Source: Actinomycetes bacterium
Lineage (GTDB): Bacteria; Actinomycetota; Acidimicrobiia; Acidimicrobiales; RAAP-2
Length of the DNA: 48,242 bases
Assembly: GCA_021803085.1 (NCBI GenBank)
Contig: JAJZMD010000103.1
Location: 1 to 48,242 of the forward strand
Direction of reading: 5' to 3'
Under the pieces are notes generated by a model. That model was given only the letters and a program-made list of their open reading frames with translations. It searched no databases and was not told the DNA's origin. Position numbers and translations under genes: made by a program. Positions 16,936 through 24,879 of the stretch are shown here, in pieces. The first letter of the stretch is position 1, and each line of letters opens with the position of its first letter.

Positions 16936-17007
16936 GTTCAGGAGAGCGGTCAGGAGCGCGGTCAGGAGAGCGGTCAGGAGCGCGGTCAGGAGCGCGATCA
17001 GGAATCA
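16936..17007. repeat. Six tandem 12-bp units
   Basis: GGTCAGGAGCGC-type units run from 16936 to 17007, the first and last degenerate. On the minus strand each unit carries a TGA in the same phase as the stop of the gene ending at 16998. Confidence 0.9.
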
Positions 17008-17330
17008 GTCGGCCAGACCACCGTTGCGGGTGCGGCCACGACCGGGCCGGACGGCCGGTCTTCACAAGCCTCCGCGAAGCGCCGTTCCCAGTCGTCGTCG
17101 ACCTGTCCCGCGGCGTGGAAGAGAACGGCGTCCGCGCGAAGGCGCGCCGTACCGTCCTCTTCGAGGGTGCCGACGTTGGTCGCAACGAGGACGTCGGCGA
17201 GCCGGTGCACTGTCGCCTCGGACCCGGCGGAGGCGTGGAGCGGCGCTGCGACGACGACCGAGACCTCGCGCACGTCGCCCGCTTCGGCGAGGACGACCGT
17301 CACCTTCTCCAGGTCGACCACGAAGCGCAC
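16998..17330 (-). CDS. Small protein of unknown function
   Basis: 110 residues from GTG 17330, 13 bases after the upstream gene on the same strand. It reads as an alpha/beta protein (MRFVVDLEKVTVVLAEAGDVREVSVVVAAPLH, then WERRFAEACEDR). No family recognised. The stop falls inside the 12-bp repeat array. Confidence 0.45.
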   Translation of the reverse strand: MRFVVDLEKVTVVLAEAGDVREVSVVVAAPLHASAGSEATVHRLADVLVATNVGTLEEDGTARLRADAVLFHAAGQVDDDWERRFAEACEDRPSGPVVAAPATVVWPTDS

Positions 17331-17343
17331 GCCGCGCGCGCCG

Positions 17344-17736
17344 TCAGGGTGTGACCGTGGCGCCGGGGGCGAGGACTCCGCGCTCCCGGAGCCGCCCGAC
17401 GAGCCACGCCACGCTGCCTGGGCCCTCGATGGCCTGCTGCCACCCCTCGAGAAGACGCTCCACCTCCTCGCGGCTCGGCACGTTGCCGACGACCTCGACG
17501 GTCATGGCCTCGAGCTCCTTCTCGTCGGTGCTGTGCGATCCCCTTGCGTGGATCCCGCCGAACGGTGTCGCCCATCCGGACGGCGCCGGCTCGCGCATCA
17601 CGTAGAGCTCCCCCGTGTCCTCGACCCAACTGAGCTCATAGCGGACGCCGTGCGCGTCCCGCCAGTCCTGGCCGAACTCCACCTCGACGGAGCTGCGGCG
17701 CCGCGTGTCCTCGTCGTAGAACTGCTCGATGTCCAT
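17344..17736 (-). CDS. Conserved-looking protein of unknown function
   Basis: 130 residues from ATG 17736, chosen because TACAGT (17745-17750, minus strand) lies 8 bases upstream. Segments such as DIEQFYDEDTRRRSSVEVEFG and RYELSWVEDTGELYVMREP read like a real folded protein with alternating strands and a C-terminal helix (REEVERLLEGWQQAI). The family is not recognised. It forms a two-gene unit with the next gene downstream. Confidence 0.55.
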   Translation of the reverse strand: MDIEQFYDEDTRRRSSVEVEFGQDWRDAHGVRYELSWVEDTGELYVMREPAPSGWATPFGGIHARGSHSTDEKELEAMTVEVVGNVPSREEVERLLEGWQQAIEGPGSVAWLVGRLRERGVLAPGATVTP

Positions 17737-17744
17737 CCGGGCGC

Positions 17745-17781
17745 ACTGTAGCCCGCCCACTCCCGGGCCCGAGGTGGGCGG
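17745..17781 (-). promoter_or_regulatory. Promoter with a palindromic element
   Basis: The TACAGT -10 box (17745-17750) is preceded on its strand by a perfect 8-bp inverted repeat, CCGCCCAC (17753-17760) and GTGGGCGG (17774-17781), with a 13-base spacer. Confidence 0.45.
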
Positions 17782-17926
17782 CCCCGGAGCTGCTCATCGG
17801 CCGCGGGCCGGCAGTGGCCGGCTCCTTCCTCGGCGTGCCCTGGTCACGAGGATTTTCCTGCGGGGGAGCGTGGGTGGGAGCGACGGGGGGATCGCCGGTG
17901 GGATCGCCGGCGCGCACCGTCCCCGC

Positions 17927-18685
17927 ATGACGACCGACACACTCCGACCGCTCGACCGGCTCGCATGGGACTGGGAGTCCCGACGTCGCTCGCAGGCGTC
18001 TCGGGACGCATTGCGCGCGCTGGCACGTGCCGAGCCCGAGGTGGCCCGGGTCGGCGCGGCGGACCTCGGCGACCTCGTCGAAGCGCTCATCGGCTCCGAC
18101 CGGGCACCACGGCCGGAGTCCCGGGGGCGGCCCGAGCGGGACCTCGCAGCTGCGCTGTTCAGGGCCGCGTTGCGCTCGGGGCACGTCCACCCGCTCGTGT
18201 CCCGCGCGCTCGTCCAAGCGCTCGTGCCGGGGCTCGTCGGCGTCGCGCGCCGCCTCACATGGGGAAGAGGAGGCGAGTGGGAGAACCAGGGAGCCTTCTT
18301 CGTCGACGCGATCACGACCGCGTGGGAGGTCGTCGAGGAGTGGAGCGGACAGGACCGGACGTACGCGGTGCTGGACGTGCTCTCGGCCATCCGCTGCCGG
18401 CTCCGCCGGCGCATCCGTCGACATCACGATCTGCGTCTCTCCGAACGTCTCGGCTCCGACGACGAGCGACTGCCGGAGTGGGCGACAACCAGCGGGAGCG
18501 ACGTCGAAGAGCTGGCGCGAGCCATCGACAGGGAGCGGCACGCGCTCGACACCGGCGACGCCGCCGTGCTCTACGCCCACCGTGTCCTCGGCTACTCGAT
18601 CTCCGAGATCGCTGCGCGCTCGGGCCACACGAGGCGAGCGCTGGCGGCGCGCAGGGACCGGGCGGCTCGCGCGCTCATCGCGTGA
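17927..18685 (+). CDS. Sigma-factor-region-4-like DNA-binding protein
   Basis: 252 residues. The C-terminal part, LYAHRVLGYSISEIAARSGHTRRALAARRDRAARAL, is a helix-turn-helix of the sigma region 4 type. The central part (FVDAITTAWEVVEEW, SAIRCRLRRRIRRH) is helical and could stand in for region 2, but I see no clear -10-binding motif. It may be a divergent sigma factor or a related regulator. ATG 17927 has no clear ribosome-binding site. It lies upstream of the membrane/BTAD gene pair. Confidence 0.55.
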   Translation: MTTDTLRPLDRLAWDWESRRRSQASRDALRALARAEPEVARVGAADLGDLVEALIGSDRAPRPESRGRPERDLAAALFRAALRSGHVHPLVSRALVQALVPGLVGVARRLTWGRGGEWENQGAFFVDAITTAWEVVEEWSGQDRTYAVLDVLSAIRCRLRRRIRRHHDLRLSERLGSDDERLPEWATTSGSDVEELARAIDRERHALDTGDAAVLYAHRVLGYSISEIAARSGHTRRALAARRDRAARALIA

Positions 18686-18766
18686 GCGGCGTGGACCGTG
18701 GCGAGGCCGGGTCCACGCTCGCAGGGGACCTGCAGAAAACGCGGCAGCCCGCTACGTTGTCGGGGC

Positions 18767-18877
18767 GTGGAAGGTGCGTGCCCGGCGGGCACGGACTTGG
18801 GGAAGGGGAAGACGCCGCGCGGCAAGGACCGGCCGCGGGGCGACGAGCGCGGCCCTCGGCAGGCACGCGGTGGCTGA
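18767..18877 (+). CDS. Possible short upstream reading frame
   Basis: GTG 18767 follows TACGTT (18753-18758) by 8 bases. The frame encodes 36 basic, Gly-rich residues and overlaps the GTG at 18870. The arrangement repeats that before the CHAP gene. Confidence 0.3.
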   Translation: MEGACPAGTDLGKGKTPRGKDRPRGDERGPRQARGG

Positions 18878-19949
18878 CCTCGCCCGCCGGTCCCGTGCCT
18901 GGGGCATCCTCGCAGTGTTGCTCGCGCTCATGGCGCTCGTGACGGCGCTCTCTTCTCGGTCCGGGACCGGCGGTGCGCAAGGGGCGGCGGCGCACGAGCC
19001 CTCGAGGTCCGGTCAGGCTGCGCCCGCGTCGCGGCCACGGTCGCCTGCGAAGCCGACGGAGTCGCACGTGCCCGGTCGAGCGCCGGCGGCCCTCGGGACC
19101 ATGGGCGGCTCGGTCGGACGACGTCCCGCGGGCGGACGCTCCGGTGCGGTCGGAGGCAAGGGAACCCGCGGGGCCGCGACGTCGAAGGGCACCGGCGGGG
19201 CCGGGGTCGGGCGCCCAGGGGCGGTTGCGGGCGCCCAGGGGAGCGCGCCTGACGCCGGCGCCTCCGTCGGGGGCCTCGCGTCGGCTGTCATCTCCCCCTC
19301 CGCACGTTCCACCACGACCGCGCCCAGCGGTCCCGCCTCGGGAACCGTCGCCACGGACGGCGCTGCGCCGCCGCGGTCGGCGAGCGAAGCGACCACCCGA
19401 ACCTCCTCGCACACTGCCGCGTCGTCCGAGGCGTCGCGCACTGCGGCGCGCACGGCCACGTCCAGGCAGGCGTCCCGCAGCACCTCCCCCACTGCCGCGT
19501 CGTCGGTGCCGTCCCGCACCTCGCTGCACCACCAGGCGTCCCCCACTGCCGCGTCGTCGGTGCCGTCCCGCACCTCGCTGCACCACCAGGCGTCCCCCAC
19601 TGCCGCGTCGTCGGTGCCGAGAGGCACCGGCACGGCCGCTGCCCCAGGAACGTGGACAAGCCCGGAGCGCGGTCGCATCGAAGCGCCCTCCACGTCGGTC
19701 TCGTATGCCGCAGCGGGAGGAGGAACGGTCTCGGCCGCGGCCACCTGGACCGGCGCCGCGACGCTCGAGCTCGAGATCGCCTGCCCCGGTGGTGTCTCCG
19801 TCGCGCGCAGCGGTTCGTCGGGGCTCTCGCTCGAGGTGGACGACAGCAGCGACGCTGCGACCTGCATGGTCACGCTCGGCCTTCCCCCGGGCGTGCACGC
19901 CGACGTGTCGTACACGCTCGCCGTCCAACCCACCGCCCTGGCGCAATGA
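18870..19949 (+). CDS. Membrane-anchored Ala/Ser/Thr-rich protein
   Basis: About 359 residues from GTG 18870; GTG 18774 is an alternative in the same frame. One transmembrane helix (WGILAVLLALMALVTALS) is followed by about 230 low-complexity residues, including 18-residue tandem repeats with SPTAASSVPSRTSLHHQA. A C-terminal beta-rich domain of about 100 residues (ATLELEIACPGGVSVA, ATCMVTLGLPPG) has two cysteines that could pair. It looks like a stalk that presents a small outer domain. The stop overlaps the next gene by ATGA, so the two are co-translated. Confidence 0.6.
   Translation: MADLARRSRAWGILAVLLALMALVTALSSRSGTGGAQGAAAHEPSRSGQAAPASRPRSPAKPTESHVPGRAPAALGTMGGSVGRRPAGGRSGAVGGKGTRGAATSKGTGGAGVGRPGAVAGAQGSAPDAGASVGGLASAVISPSARSTTTAPSGPASGTVATDGAAPPRSASEATTRTSSHTAASSEASRTAARTATSRQASRSTSPTAASSVPSRTSLHHQASPTAASSVPSRTSLHHQASPTAASSVPRGTGTAAAPGTWTSPERGRIEAPSTSVSYAAAGGGTVSAAATWTGAATLELEIACPGGVSVARSGSSGLSLEVDDSSDAATCMVTLGLPPGVHADVSYTLAVQPTALAQ
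19485..19619 (+). repeat. Two and a half in-frame 54-bp repeats
   Basis: Units start at 19485, 19539 and 19593, each beginning TCCCCCACTGCCGCG. The first two are identical at sight and the third is partial. The period of 54 keeps the reading frame. Confidence 0.9.
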
Positions 19950-22729
19950 GATCCGCCGGCATACGTCGCTCCGCGAGAGAGGCCATCGTCGGCATCGCCG
20001 CCGCGTTGGTCGTCTTCGGTGCGGTGCCGGCGGTGCTCGTGGGATTCGTGGGCCTCCCGGTTCCCCACCGATGGGCGTACCACGCCGTCGTGTCGTGGCA
20101 TGGCCTCTTCGACCTGTTGACCGTCGCGAGCTGGTGTGCCTGGGCAGGATGCGCGTGGCCGATCCTGAGATCGGTCGCATCCCGAGTGCGCTCGGGCGAC
20201 GTCGCACCGACCGCAAGGTTCTCCGACCGGATCGCAGCCCGGATCGCTCTCGGCGTGCTCGTGCTGTCGTCCTTGTTCGGGCTGGGCGCGTCGGTTGCCG
20301 GCGCGTCGGTTGCCGGCGCTGCCGCGGCACGGTCGGCTGCCGCCGCAAAGTCGGCTGCAGCAGCAGGGTCGACGGGTGCCACCCGGTCAGCCGCGGCTAC
20401 CGCACCTGCACCGTCGTCGACTGTGTCGCCCGGGGCTGCGCGGGTCGAAGCGGCCGGCGGGCGGAGCTCCATGAAGGCGGCCTCTTGCGTCGTGGGGCCG
20501 GGCGACACGCTCGCGAGCCTCGCGGCGATGCACTACGGAGCCGTTTCCGACTGGCCCGCGATCGCCGAAGCCAACCTCGGCAGGCTCATGCACGACGGAA
20601 CGTGCTTCGTCGACCCGGCCGTCATCGCTCCGGGGTGGAGACTCCTCCTGCCGGCGCTCGACACCGGCGCGCTCGACGCGGGCGAGGTGCGAGCAACGGG
20701 CACCGGAACCGCCCGCACCCCTGCCGGCGGCACTCCCGCCACCCTGCTTCCCTCGGGCAGCTCCGTGCTGCCCCTGGCCGAGCTCGCGGCATCGGGCATC
20801 AGCGCCCTCGTCGCGGGGCTGCTCGCTCGCCGCGCTCGTCAGCTGCGGCGTCTGCGCGCCTTCCTCCGGGAGGAGGGGGAGGAGAGCGCCCTTCCCGATG
20901 CGCACGAGGCCGATCTCGGCGCCCTCCTCGCACCGTTCGGGCGGGTCCCGCTCGTCGACATGGTGGAGGTGGCCGCCCGCGATCTCGGAGACGTGCTCGC
21001 GACACTCTCCCCCATGCCGGGCGCAGTCCAGTGGCTGCGTGCCGGGCGCGACGGCGTCGAGGTTCTTTTCGCCGAACCTGTGCCGGCGGAGGTACGGGGA
21101 TGGCGACGGACCGGGCGCACGACGTGGCTGCTCCCCGCCACGGTCGCCGTCGCGGCGCGCCAGCACGCACGCGGTGAGCCCTGGTGCGCGCTCCTTCTTC
21201 CCCTCGGTGATGACGACCGCGGCACGTGGCTGCTCCCGGTGCGCAGCGGATCGAGTGTCGCCGTGGTCGGGCCGCGAGCGGCAGACCTCGTCCGCGCGAT
21301 GCGCGCCGCGGTGACGACGTGGAGCTGGCACGAAGGGATCGTCGTGACCGAGGACGCCGACAAGGTGACCGACGCGCTGGGTCGCTCGGCGCGGTCCTCG
21401 TCCGGCATCGAGGCGTCCGGTCCCCAGGTGCTCTTCGTCGGTGACCCGAAGGCTCTCCCGGCGAGCGCACGACGAGCGTGCGCGGTGCTCACCGCCGGAG
21501 ATGCAGACGCGGAGACCGTCGTCTTCGTCGACGACCGGGCAGCGAGCGCCCACCCGCTCGGGCTGACCGTGCACCCCCCGCTGCTCGACGCCTCCTGGAA
21601 GGGCGCCGTCGACGCACTGACCGACCCGACCGGCGACATGGCAGCGGACCGGCGAGCCGGGCAACCCGGACGTGGGGGGTCGCCACCGGGCGGTCCACCA
21701 CCAGCGAGCCCCCCGCGCCCGCTCGTCCACCGCGGAACCGCACGCGCCGCCATCCGCGTCGCCGACGATGGGACCACAGGCACGACGGCGCACCCGAGCC
21801 CCACCTCGGGCGCCGGCACCGCGCGTGCGGCCCCGAGCCGTGGGAGCGCACCTGACGTCCAGACTCGGGGCAGGGCGGAGGTGCGCCTGCTCGCGACCGT
21901 TCCCGGGATCGTCGGGCTTCAAGGGGAGCTGCCGGCGAAGCGAGCCCGGAGGGCGCTTGAGCTGATCGCCTATCTCGCCATGCAGATGCCCGACCCGGTC
22001 ACCGGCGACCGGCTCCGGACCCGGGTCCTCGGGTCGGCCGACGCCGACGCGGCGGCCAAGACGCTCTTCAACACGGTGGGCGCCGCACGCCGGGCGCTCG
22101 GCGTCGCGCCCGACGGCGAGCCGCTCCTCCCTCCGGCTTCCCGCTCGGGGCAGTACCGGCTGTCCCCGCTCGTGACCGTCGACGCGTCGCGTGCGTGCGC
22201 GCTGGTCCACGAAGGGCTCGCAAGCGGTGACCCGACCGAATCGGCCGCTCGGCTCCGTGAGGCGCTCGAGCTCGTGAAGGGCGAGCCCTTCGGCGGCGTC
22301 CTCACCGGCTACGCGTGGTGGCAGGCGGAAGGCCACGAGCGGCGGGTGGCCGATGCGCTGGTCGACGGCGCCTGCGCGCTCGTCGGCGCGGCCCTCGGCT
22401 CAGGAGACGTCGACCTCGCCCGGTGGGCCCTCGCGCAGGCGAGGAAGGTGGAGCCCTACAGCGAGTCGCTCGCACGCGCGGCGATGCGCGTCGCTGCGGC
22501 AGGCGGGGACGTGCGCCGCCTCCACGCGGAGTGGCAGGGGTGCCTGCGCATGATGGAGGAGCTCGACCCGGGCGGGGTGCCGTCGGAGCGGACCGAGCGG
22601 CTCTACGCCTCACTCCGCTCGAAGCTCGCAGGCACGGGCAACGGAAGTGGAGGCCGAGCTCAGGCGAGCGTCGCCGCGATCGAGGCTGCGCCCCTGAGGA
22701 GCGTGCCGTCGGCGCCTTCGACCGTGTAG
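19946..22729 (+). CDS. Membrane protein with LysM domain and C-terminal BTAD domain
   Basis: 927 residues from ATG 19946 (ATGA overlap with the upstream stop). The N-terminus has about three transmembrane segments (IVGIAAALVVFGAVPAVLVGF, a Trp-rich one and ALGVLVLSSLFGLGAS). A LysM domain at about 180-230 (VVGPGDTLASLAAMHYG) would bind peptidoglycan. A further hydrophobic segment (ELAASGISALVAGLLARRA) follows. The last 270 residues form a bacterial transcriptional activator domain (YLAMQMP, KTLFNTVGAARRALG, ALELVKGEPF, CLRMMEEL). BTAD is usual in SARP regulators; fused to LysM and membrane segments it suggests a wall-sensing signalling protein. The 3' end overlaps a duplicated segment. Confidence 0.8.
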   Translation: MRSAGIRRSAREAIVGIAAALVVFGAVPAVLVGFVGLPVPHRWAYHAVVSWHGLFDLLTVASWCAWAGCAWPILRSVASRVRSGDVAPTARFSDRIAARIALGVLVLSSLFGLGASVAGASVAGAAAARSAAAAKSAAAAGSTGATRSAAATAPAPSSTVSPGAARVEAAGGRSSMKAASCVVGPGDTLASLAAMHYGAVSDWPAIAEANLGRLMHDGTCFVDPAVIAPGWRLLLPALDTGALDAGEVRATGTGTARTPAGGTPATLLPSGSSVLPLAELAASGISALVAGLLARRARQLRRLRAFLREEGEESALPDAHEADLGALLAPFGRVPLVDMVEVAARDLGDVLATLSPMPGAVQWLRAGRDGVEVLFAEPVPAEVRGWRRTGRTTWLLPATVAVAARQHARGEPWCALLLPLGDDDRGTWLLPVRSGSSVAVVGPRAADLVRAMRAAVTTWSWHEGIVVTEDADKVTDALGRSARSSSGIEASGPQVLFVGDPKALPASARRACAVLTAGDADAETVVFVDDRAASAHPLGLTVHPPLLDASWKGAVDALTDPTGDMAADRRAGQPGRGGSPPGGPPPASPPRPLVHRGTARAAIRVADDGTTGTTAHPSPTSGAGTARAAPSRGSAPDVQTRGRAEVRLLATVPGIVGLQGELPAKRARRALELIAYLAMQMPDPVTGDRLRTRVLGSADADAAAKTLFNTVGAARRALGVAPDGEPLLPPASRSGQYRLSPLVTVDASRACALVHEGLASGDPTESAARLREALELVKGEPFGGVLTGYAWWQAEGHERRVADALVDGACALVGAALGSGDVDLARWALAQARKVEPYSESLARAAMRVAAAGGDVRRLHAEWQGCLRMMEELDPGGVPSERTERLYASLRSKLAGTGNGSGGRAQASVAAIEAAPLRSVPSAPSTV

Positions 22730-22768
22730 TGGTGCGACGGGCGGGCACGGGCTTCCGCGACCATGTCG
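22613..22768. repeat. Direct repeat copy A
   Basis: A 156-bp segment holding the last 39 codons of the BTAD gene (plus strand) and, antisense, a copy of the ddl 3' end. It matches 23578-23793 almost base for base, apart from 60 extra bases in that copy. Confidence 0.92.
22660..22768 (-). pseudogene. Duplicated 3' end of ddl
   Basis: On the minus strand this encodes MVAEARARPSHHYTVEG and GTLLRGAASIAATLA followed by a stop, which is the C-terminus of the Ddl encoded at 23685. The rest of ddl is missing on this side. Confidence 0.8.
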
Positions 22769-22887
22769 GAATGCGCTGATGAGCTGAGCGGGCGCTGGCG
22801 CAGGCGCTTCCCCATCGTGACTGTGTGGGTGCGCTTGATCCTGACGGGATCCGGCACAGGGATCCCGAGGCCGCAGGAGTCGCCCGG

Positions 22888-23262
22888 TCACCGCCCGCCG
22901 ATGGGGAGGCGGCGGACCCTGATGCCGGTGTCGTTGATCACTGCAACGGCGCCCGCGTCGAGGTCTTCTTCGATCGCGGCCAGGTTGGTGAGGAGGATCA
23001 TCGCTTGCTCGTGGGGCCGGCGCCGGACGCGGCGACGGAACAGGACGACGGAGGGCACGGTGACGTCTCGAGCGGCAAGCAGTCGGCCGAAGTCGGTGTC
23101 GGCGGAGACGAGCACCCGACCCTCGGTTGCCGCTCGGGCGAGGATCCCGGCATCGTGAGCTCGAGAGAGCCTGTAGCTGGCCACGTGGACGGCGTCGTGG
23201 CCGGCGGCAGCCTGGTGGCTCGCCAGCTCGGCCGAGAGGCACTGGTCGATGAGGAATGTTAA
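22888..23262 (-). CDS. DUF5615 PIN-like toxin without a canonical start codon
   Basis: The DUF5615 fold is visible: FLIDQCLSAELA with the first acidic residue, HDAVHVASYRLSRAHDAGILARAA, VLVSADTDFGRLL with the second acidic site, and VVLFRRRVRRRPHEQ. These proteins are PIN-like nucleases paired with DUF433 proteins. Where the family has its first Met, this gene has TTA (23260-23262), and no ATG, GTG, TTG or CTG occurs in frame back to a stop at 23370. The first usable start is GTG 23184, which would delete the catalytic N-terminus. The gene may be silent or poorly expressed. Confidence 0.7.
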   Translation of the reverse strand, partial: LTFLIDQCLSAELASHQAAAGHDAVHVASYRLSRAHDAGILARAATEGRVLVSADTDFGRLLAARDVTVPSVVLFRRRVRRRPHEQAMILLTNLAAIEEDLDAGAVAVINDTGIRVRRLPIGGR

Positions 23263-23489
23263 GCGGGGTCGAGCAGAGGGACGAGACGCTCTTGGAGCGC
23301 GGCCGCCGCGTAGTGGAGGGCCTCGGCCACGTCGGCGGGCTCGAGGTCCGGCAGAGCGGCGACGACCTCAGCGACCGTCATGCCGTCGGCGACCATGTCG
23401 ACGACGGTGGCAACAGGGATCCGCATACCGCGAATGCAGGGCTGCCCACCCATCTGCCCTGGTCGCACCGTGATTCGTTCGAAGCGCAT
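23259..23489 (-). CDS. DUF433 antitoxin-like protein
   Basis: 76 residues, the usual DUF433 length. ITVRPGQMGGQPCIRGMRIPVATVVDMVADGMTV holds the conserved GxPxIRG(T/M)RIPV segment, followed by AALPDLEPADVAEALHYAA, the helix-turn-helix-like end. AAGGAG lies 9 bases before ATG 23489. Its stop overlaps the start of the DUF5615 reading frame. DUF433/DUF5615 pairs are considered VapBC-like toxin-antitoxin systems. Confidence 0.8.
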   Translation of the reverse strand: MRFERITVRPGQMGGQPCIRGMRIPVATVVDMVADGMTVAEVVAALPDLEPADVAEALHYAAAALQERLVPLLDPA

Positions 23490-23577
23490 AGCGGCGATCT
23501 CCTTGGCAGCCAGGCTACCGCGGCACCCTCAGGTCGGCGTGTGCCCTCGCGTCGCTGGTGAGCTCGCCGTCGACGAG

Positions 23578-23793
23578 CTCCGCTCGAAGCTCGCAGGCAC
23601 GGGCAGCGGAAGTGGAGGCCACGGTCAGGCGAGCGTCGCCGCGCTCAGGCGAGCGTCGCCGCGCTCAGGCGAGCGTCGCCGCGCTCAGGCGAGCTTCGCC
23701 GCGATCGAGGCTGCGCCCCTGAGGAGGGTGCCGTCGGCGCCTTCGACCGTGTAGTGGTGCGACGGGCGGGCACGGGCTTCCGCGACCATGTCG
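23578..23793. repeat. Direct repeat copy B
   Basis: A 216-bp copy of 22613-22768. It carries the functional ddl 3' end and a dead copy of the BTAD 3' end. It exceeds copy A by exactly three 20-bp units. Confidence 0.92.
23624..23703. repeat. Four tandem 20-bp units
   Basis: Units of the type TCAGGCGAGCGTCGCCGCG run from 23624 to 23703. Copy A has a single unit. The ddl stop codon lies in the fourth unit, so the array is just outside the ddl reading frame. Confidence 0.9.
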
Positions 23794-24818
23794 TCGAGCA
23801 GGGTCCGGAACGCCACCGGGGGGTCGATCCACAAGTACCGGGCGAGCGATCCCGGGATGGTGTTGATCTCGTTGACGTAGAGCTCTTGTCCGTTGGAGAG
23901 GAAGTCCACGCGCGCGACGCCGCGCACCGAGCAGAGCCGGGCCACGGACATGGCCACGTCGCGCAGCGACTTCTCGAGGCCGCCGTCGATGGCCGCGGGG
24001 AGCTCGCGCGGCGCGCTCGCCATGCCCTCGCCGCCGACGTACTTGTCCGCGTACCCCAAGATGTCGGGTTCGCCCGCCGCCCCTCCGGCACGCGGGGTGC
24101 GCAGGGGCCGTTCGACGGCCGAGAGCGCGAGCTCCGGCCACGAGCGCACCGCGATCTGGAGGTCGAACAGGTCGGCGCGGTAGGGCTCGATGACCGCGCC
24201 CTTCTTCAGGTGACGGTTGGCGTCGAGCAGGGCGAGGGCCGTCTGGAGATCGGCGACGTCCGCGACGATCCCGATCGAGGAGCCGCCGAACCTCGGCTTC
24301 ACGATGTAGGGGGGCCCGAAGCCGGCGTCGCTCGTCGACCCGTCCAGGAGGGCACGCGCGAGCGTCGGGAGGCCCGCTGCGGCCATCACGTCGCCGAACG
24401 CGAGCTTGTCCATGCCGAGGGCCGCACCGGCGACCGTCGGGCCGGTGTAGCGGACCCCTGCGAGGTCGAGGGCGGCCTGGAGCGTGCCGTCCTCGCCGGG
24501 CCCCCCGTGGCAGCACAGCACCGCCACCTCGACGCCGAGGGGGCGCGCCCTGCCGAGCCGGCCCGCCTCCGAGACGAACCCCGACTCGAAGAGGAGCTGG
24601 ACGCGCGTCGCGCCCCGGGGCACGCCTTCCGAGAAGGCGCTCGCCTCGAGTCCCGGGTCGACTTCGTACCACTCGCCCGTCTTGGTCCAGTACAGGCAGC
24701 GTGCGCCCAGCGCGCGCGCAGCTTGGAGACCGGTGAGGACGCTGACGTCGTGCTCGGGGGACGGGCCGCCGAAGACGACGGCGCGATCAGAGGTCACATC
24801 GGCCACGGTGCGCTCCAT
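23685..24818 (-). CDS. ddl: D-alanine--D-alanine ligase
   Basis: 377 residues. The ATP-grasp ligase motifs are present: VVFGGPSPEHDVSVLTG, CCHGGPGEDGTLQAALDLAGVRYTGP, MDKLAFGDVMAAAGLPT, KPRFGGSSIGI and VDFLSNGQELYVNEINTIPGS, the last with the metal ligands and phosphate loop. It makes the D-Ala-D-Ala dipeptide for peptidoglycan in the cytoplasm. A MurF-like ligase, whose family uses that dipeptide, is encoded 61 bases upstream. The last codons lie in direct repeat B. Confidence 0.9.
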   Translation of the reverse strand: MERTVADVTSDRAVVFGGPSPEHDVSVLTGLQAARALGARCLYWTKTGEWYEVDPGLEASAFSEGVPRGATRVQLLFESGFVSEAGRLGRARPLGVEVAVLCCHGGPGEDGTLQAALDLAGVRYTGPTVAGAALGMDKLAFGDVMAAAGLPTLARALLDGSTSDAGFGPPYIVKPRFGGSSIGIVADVADLQTALALLDANRHLKKGAVIEPYRADLFDLQIAVRSWPELALSAVERPLRTPRAGGAAGEPDILGYADKYVGGEGMASAPRELPAAIDGGLEKSLRDVAMSVARLCSVRGVARVDFLSNGQELYVNEINTIPGSLARYLWIDPPVAFRTLLDDMVAEARARPSHHYTVEGADGTLLRGAASIAAKLA

Positions 24819-24879
24819 GGGGGTTGCCGGAGCCGTTGGCGACCCCGGCGTCGGCGACCGGTCGGCGACCGGTCGGTGA

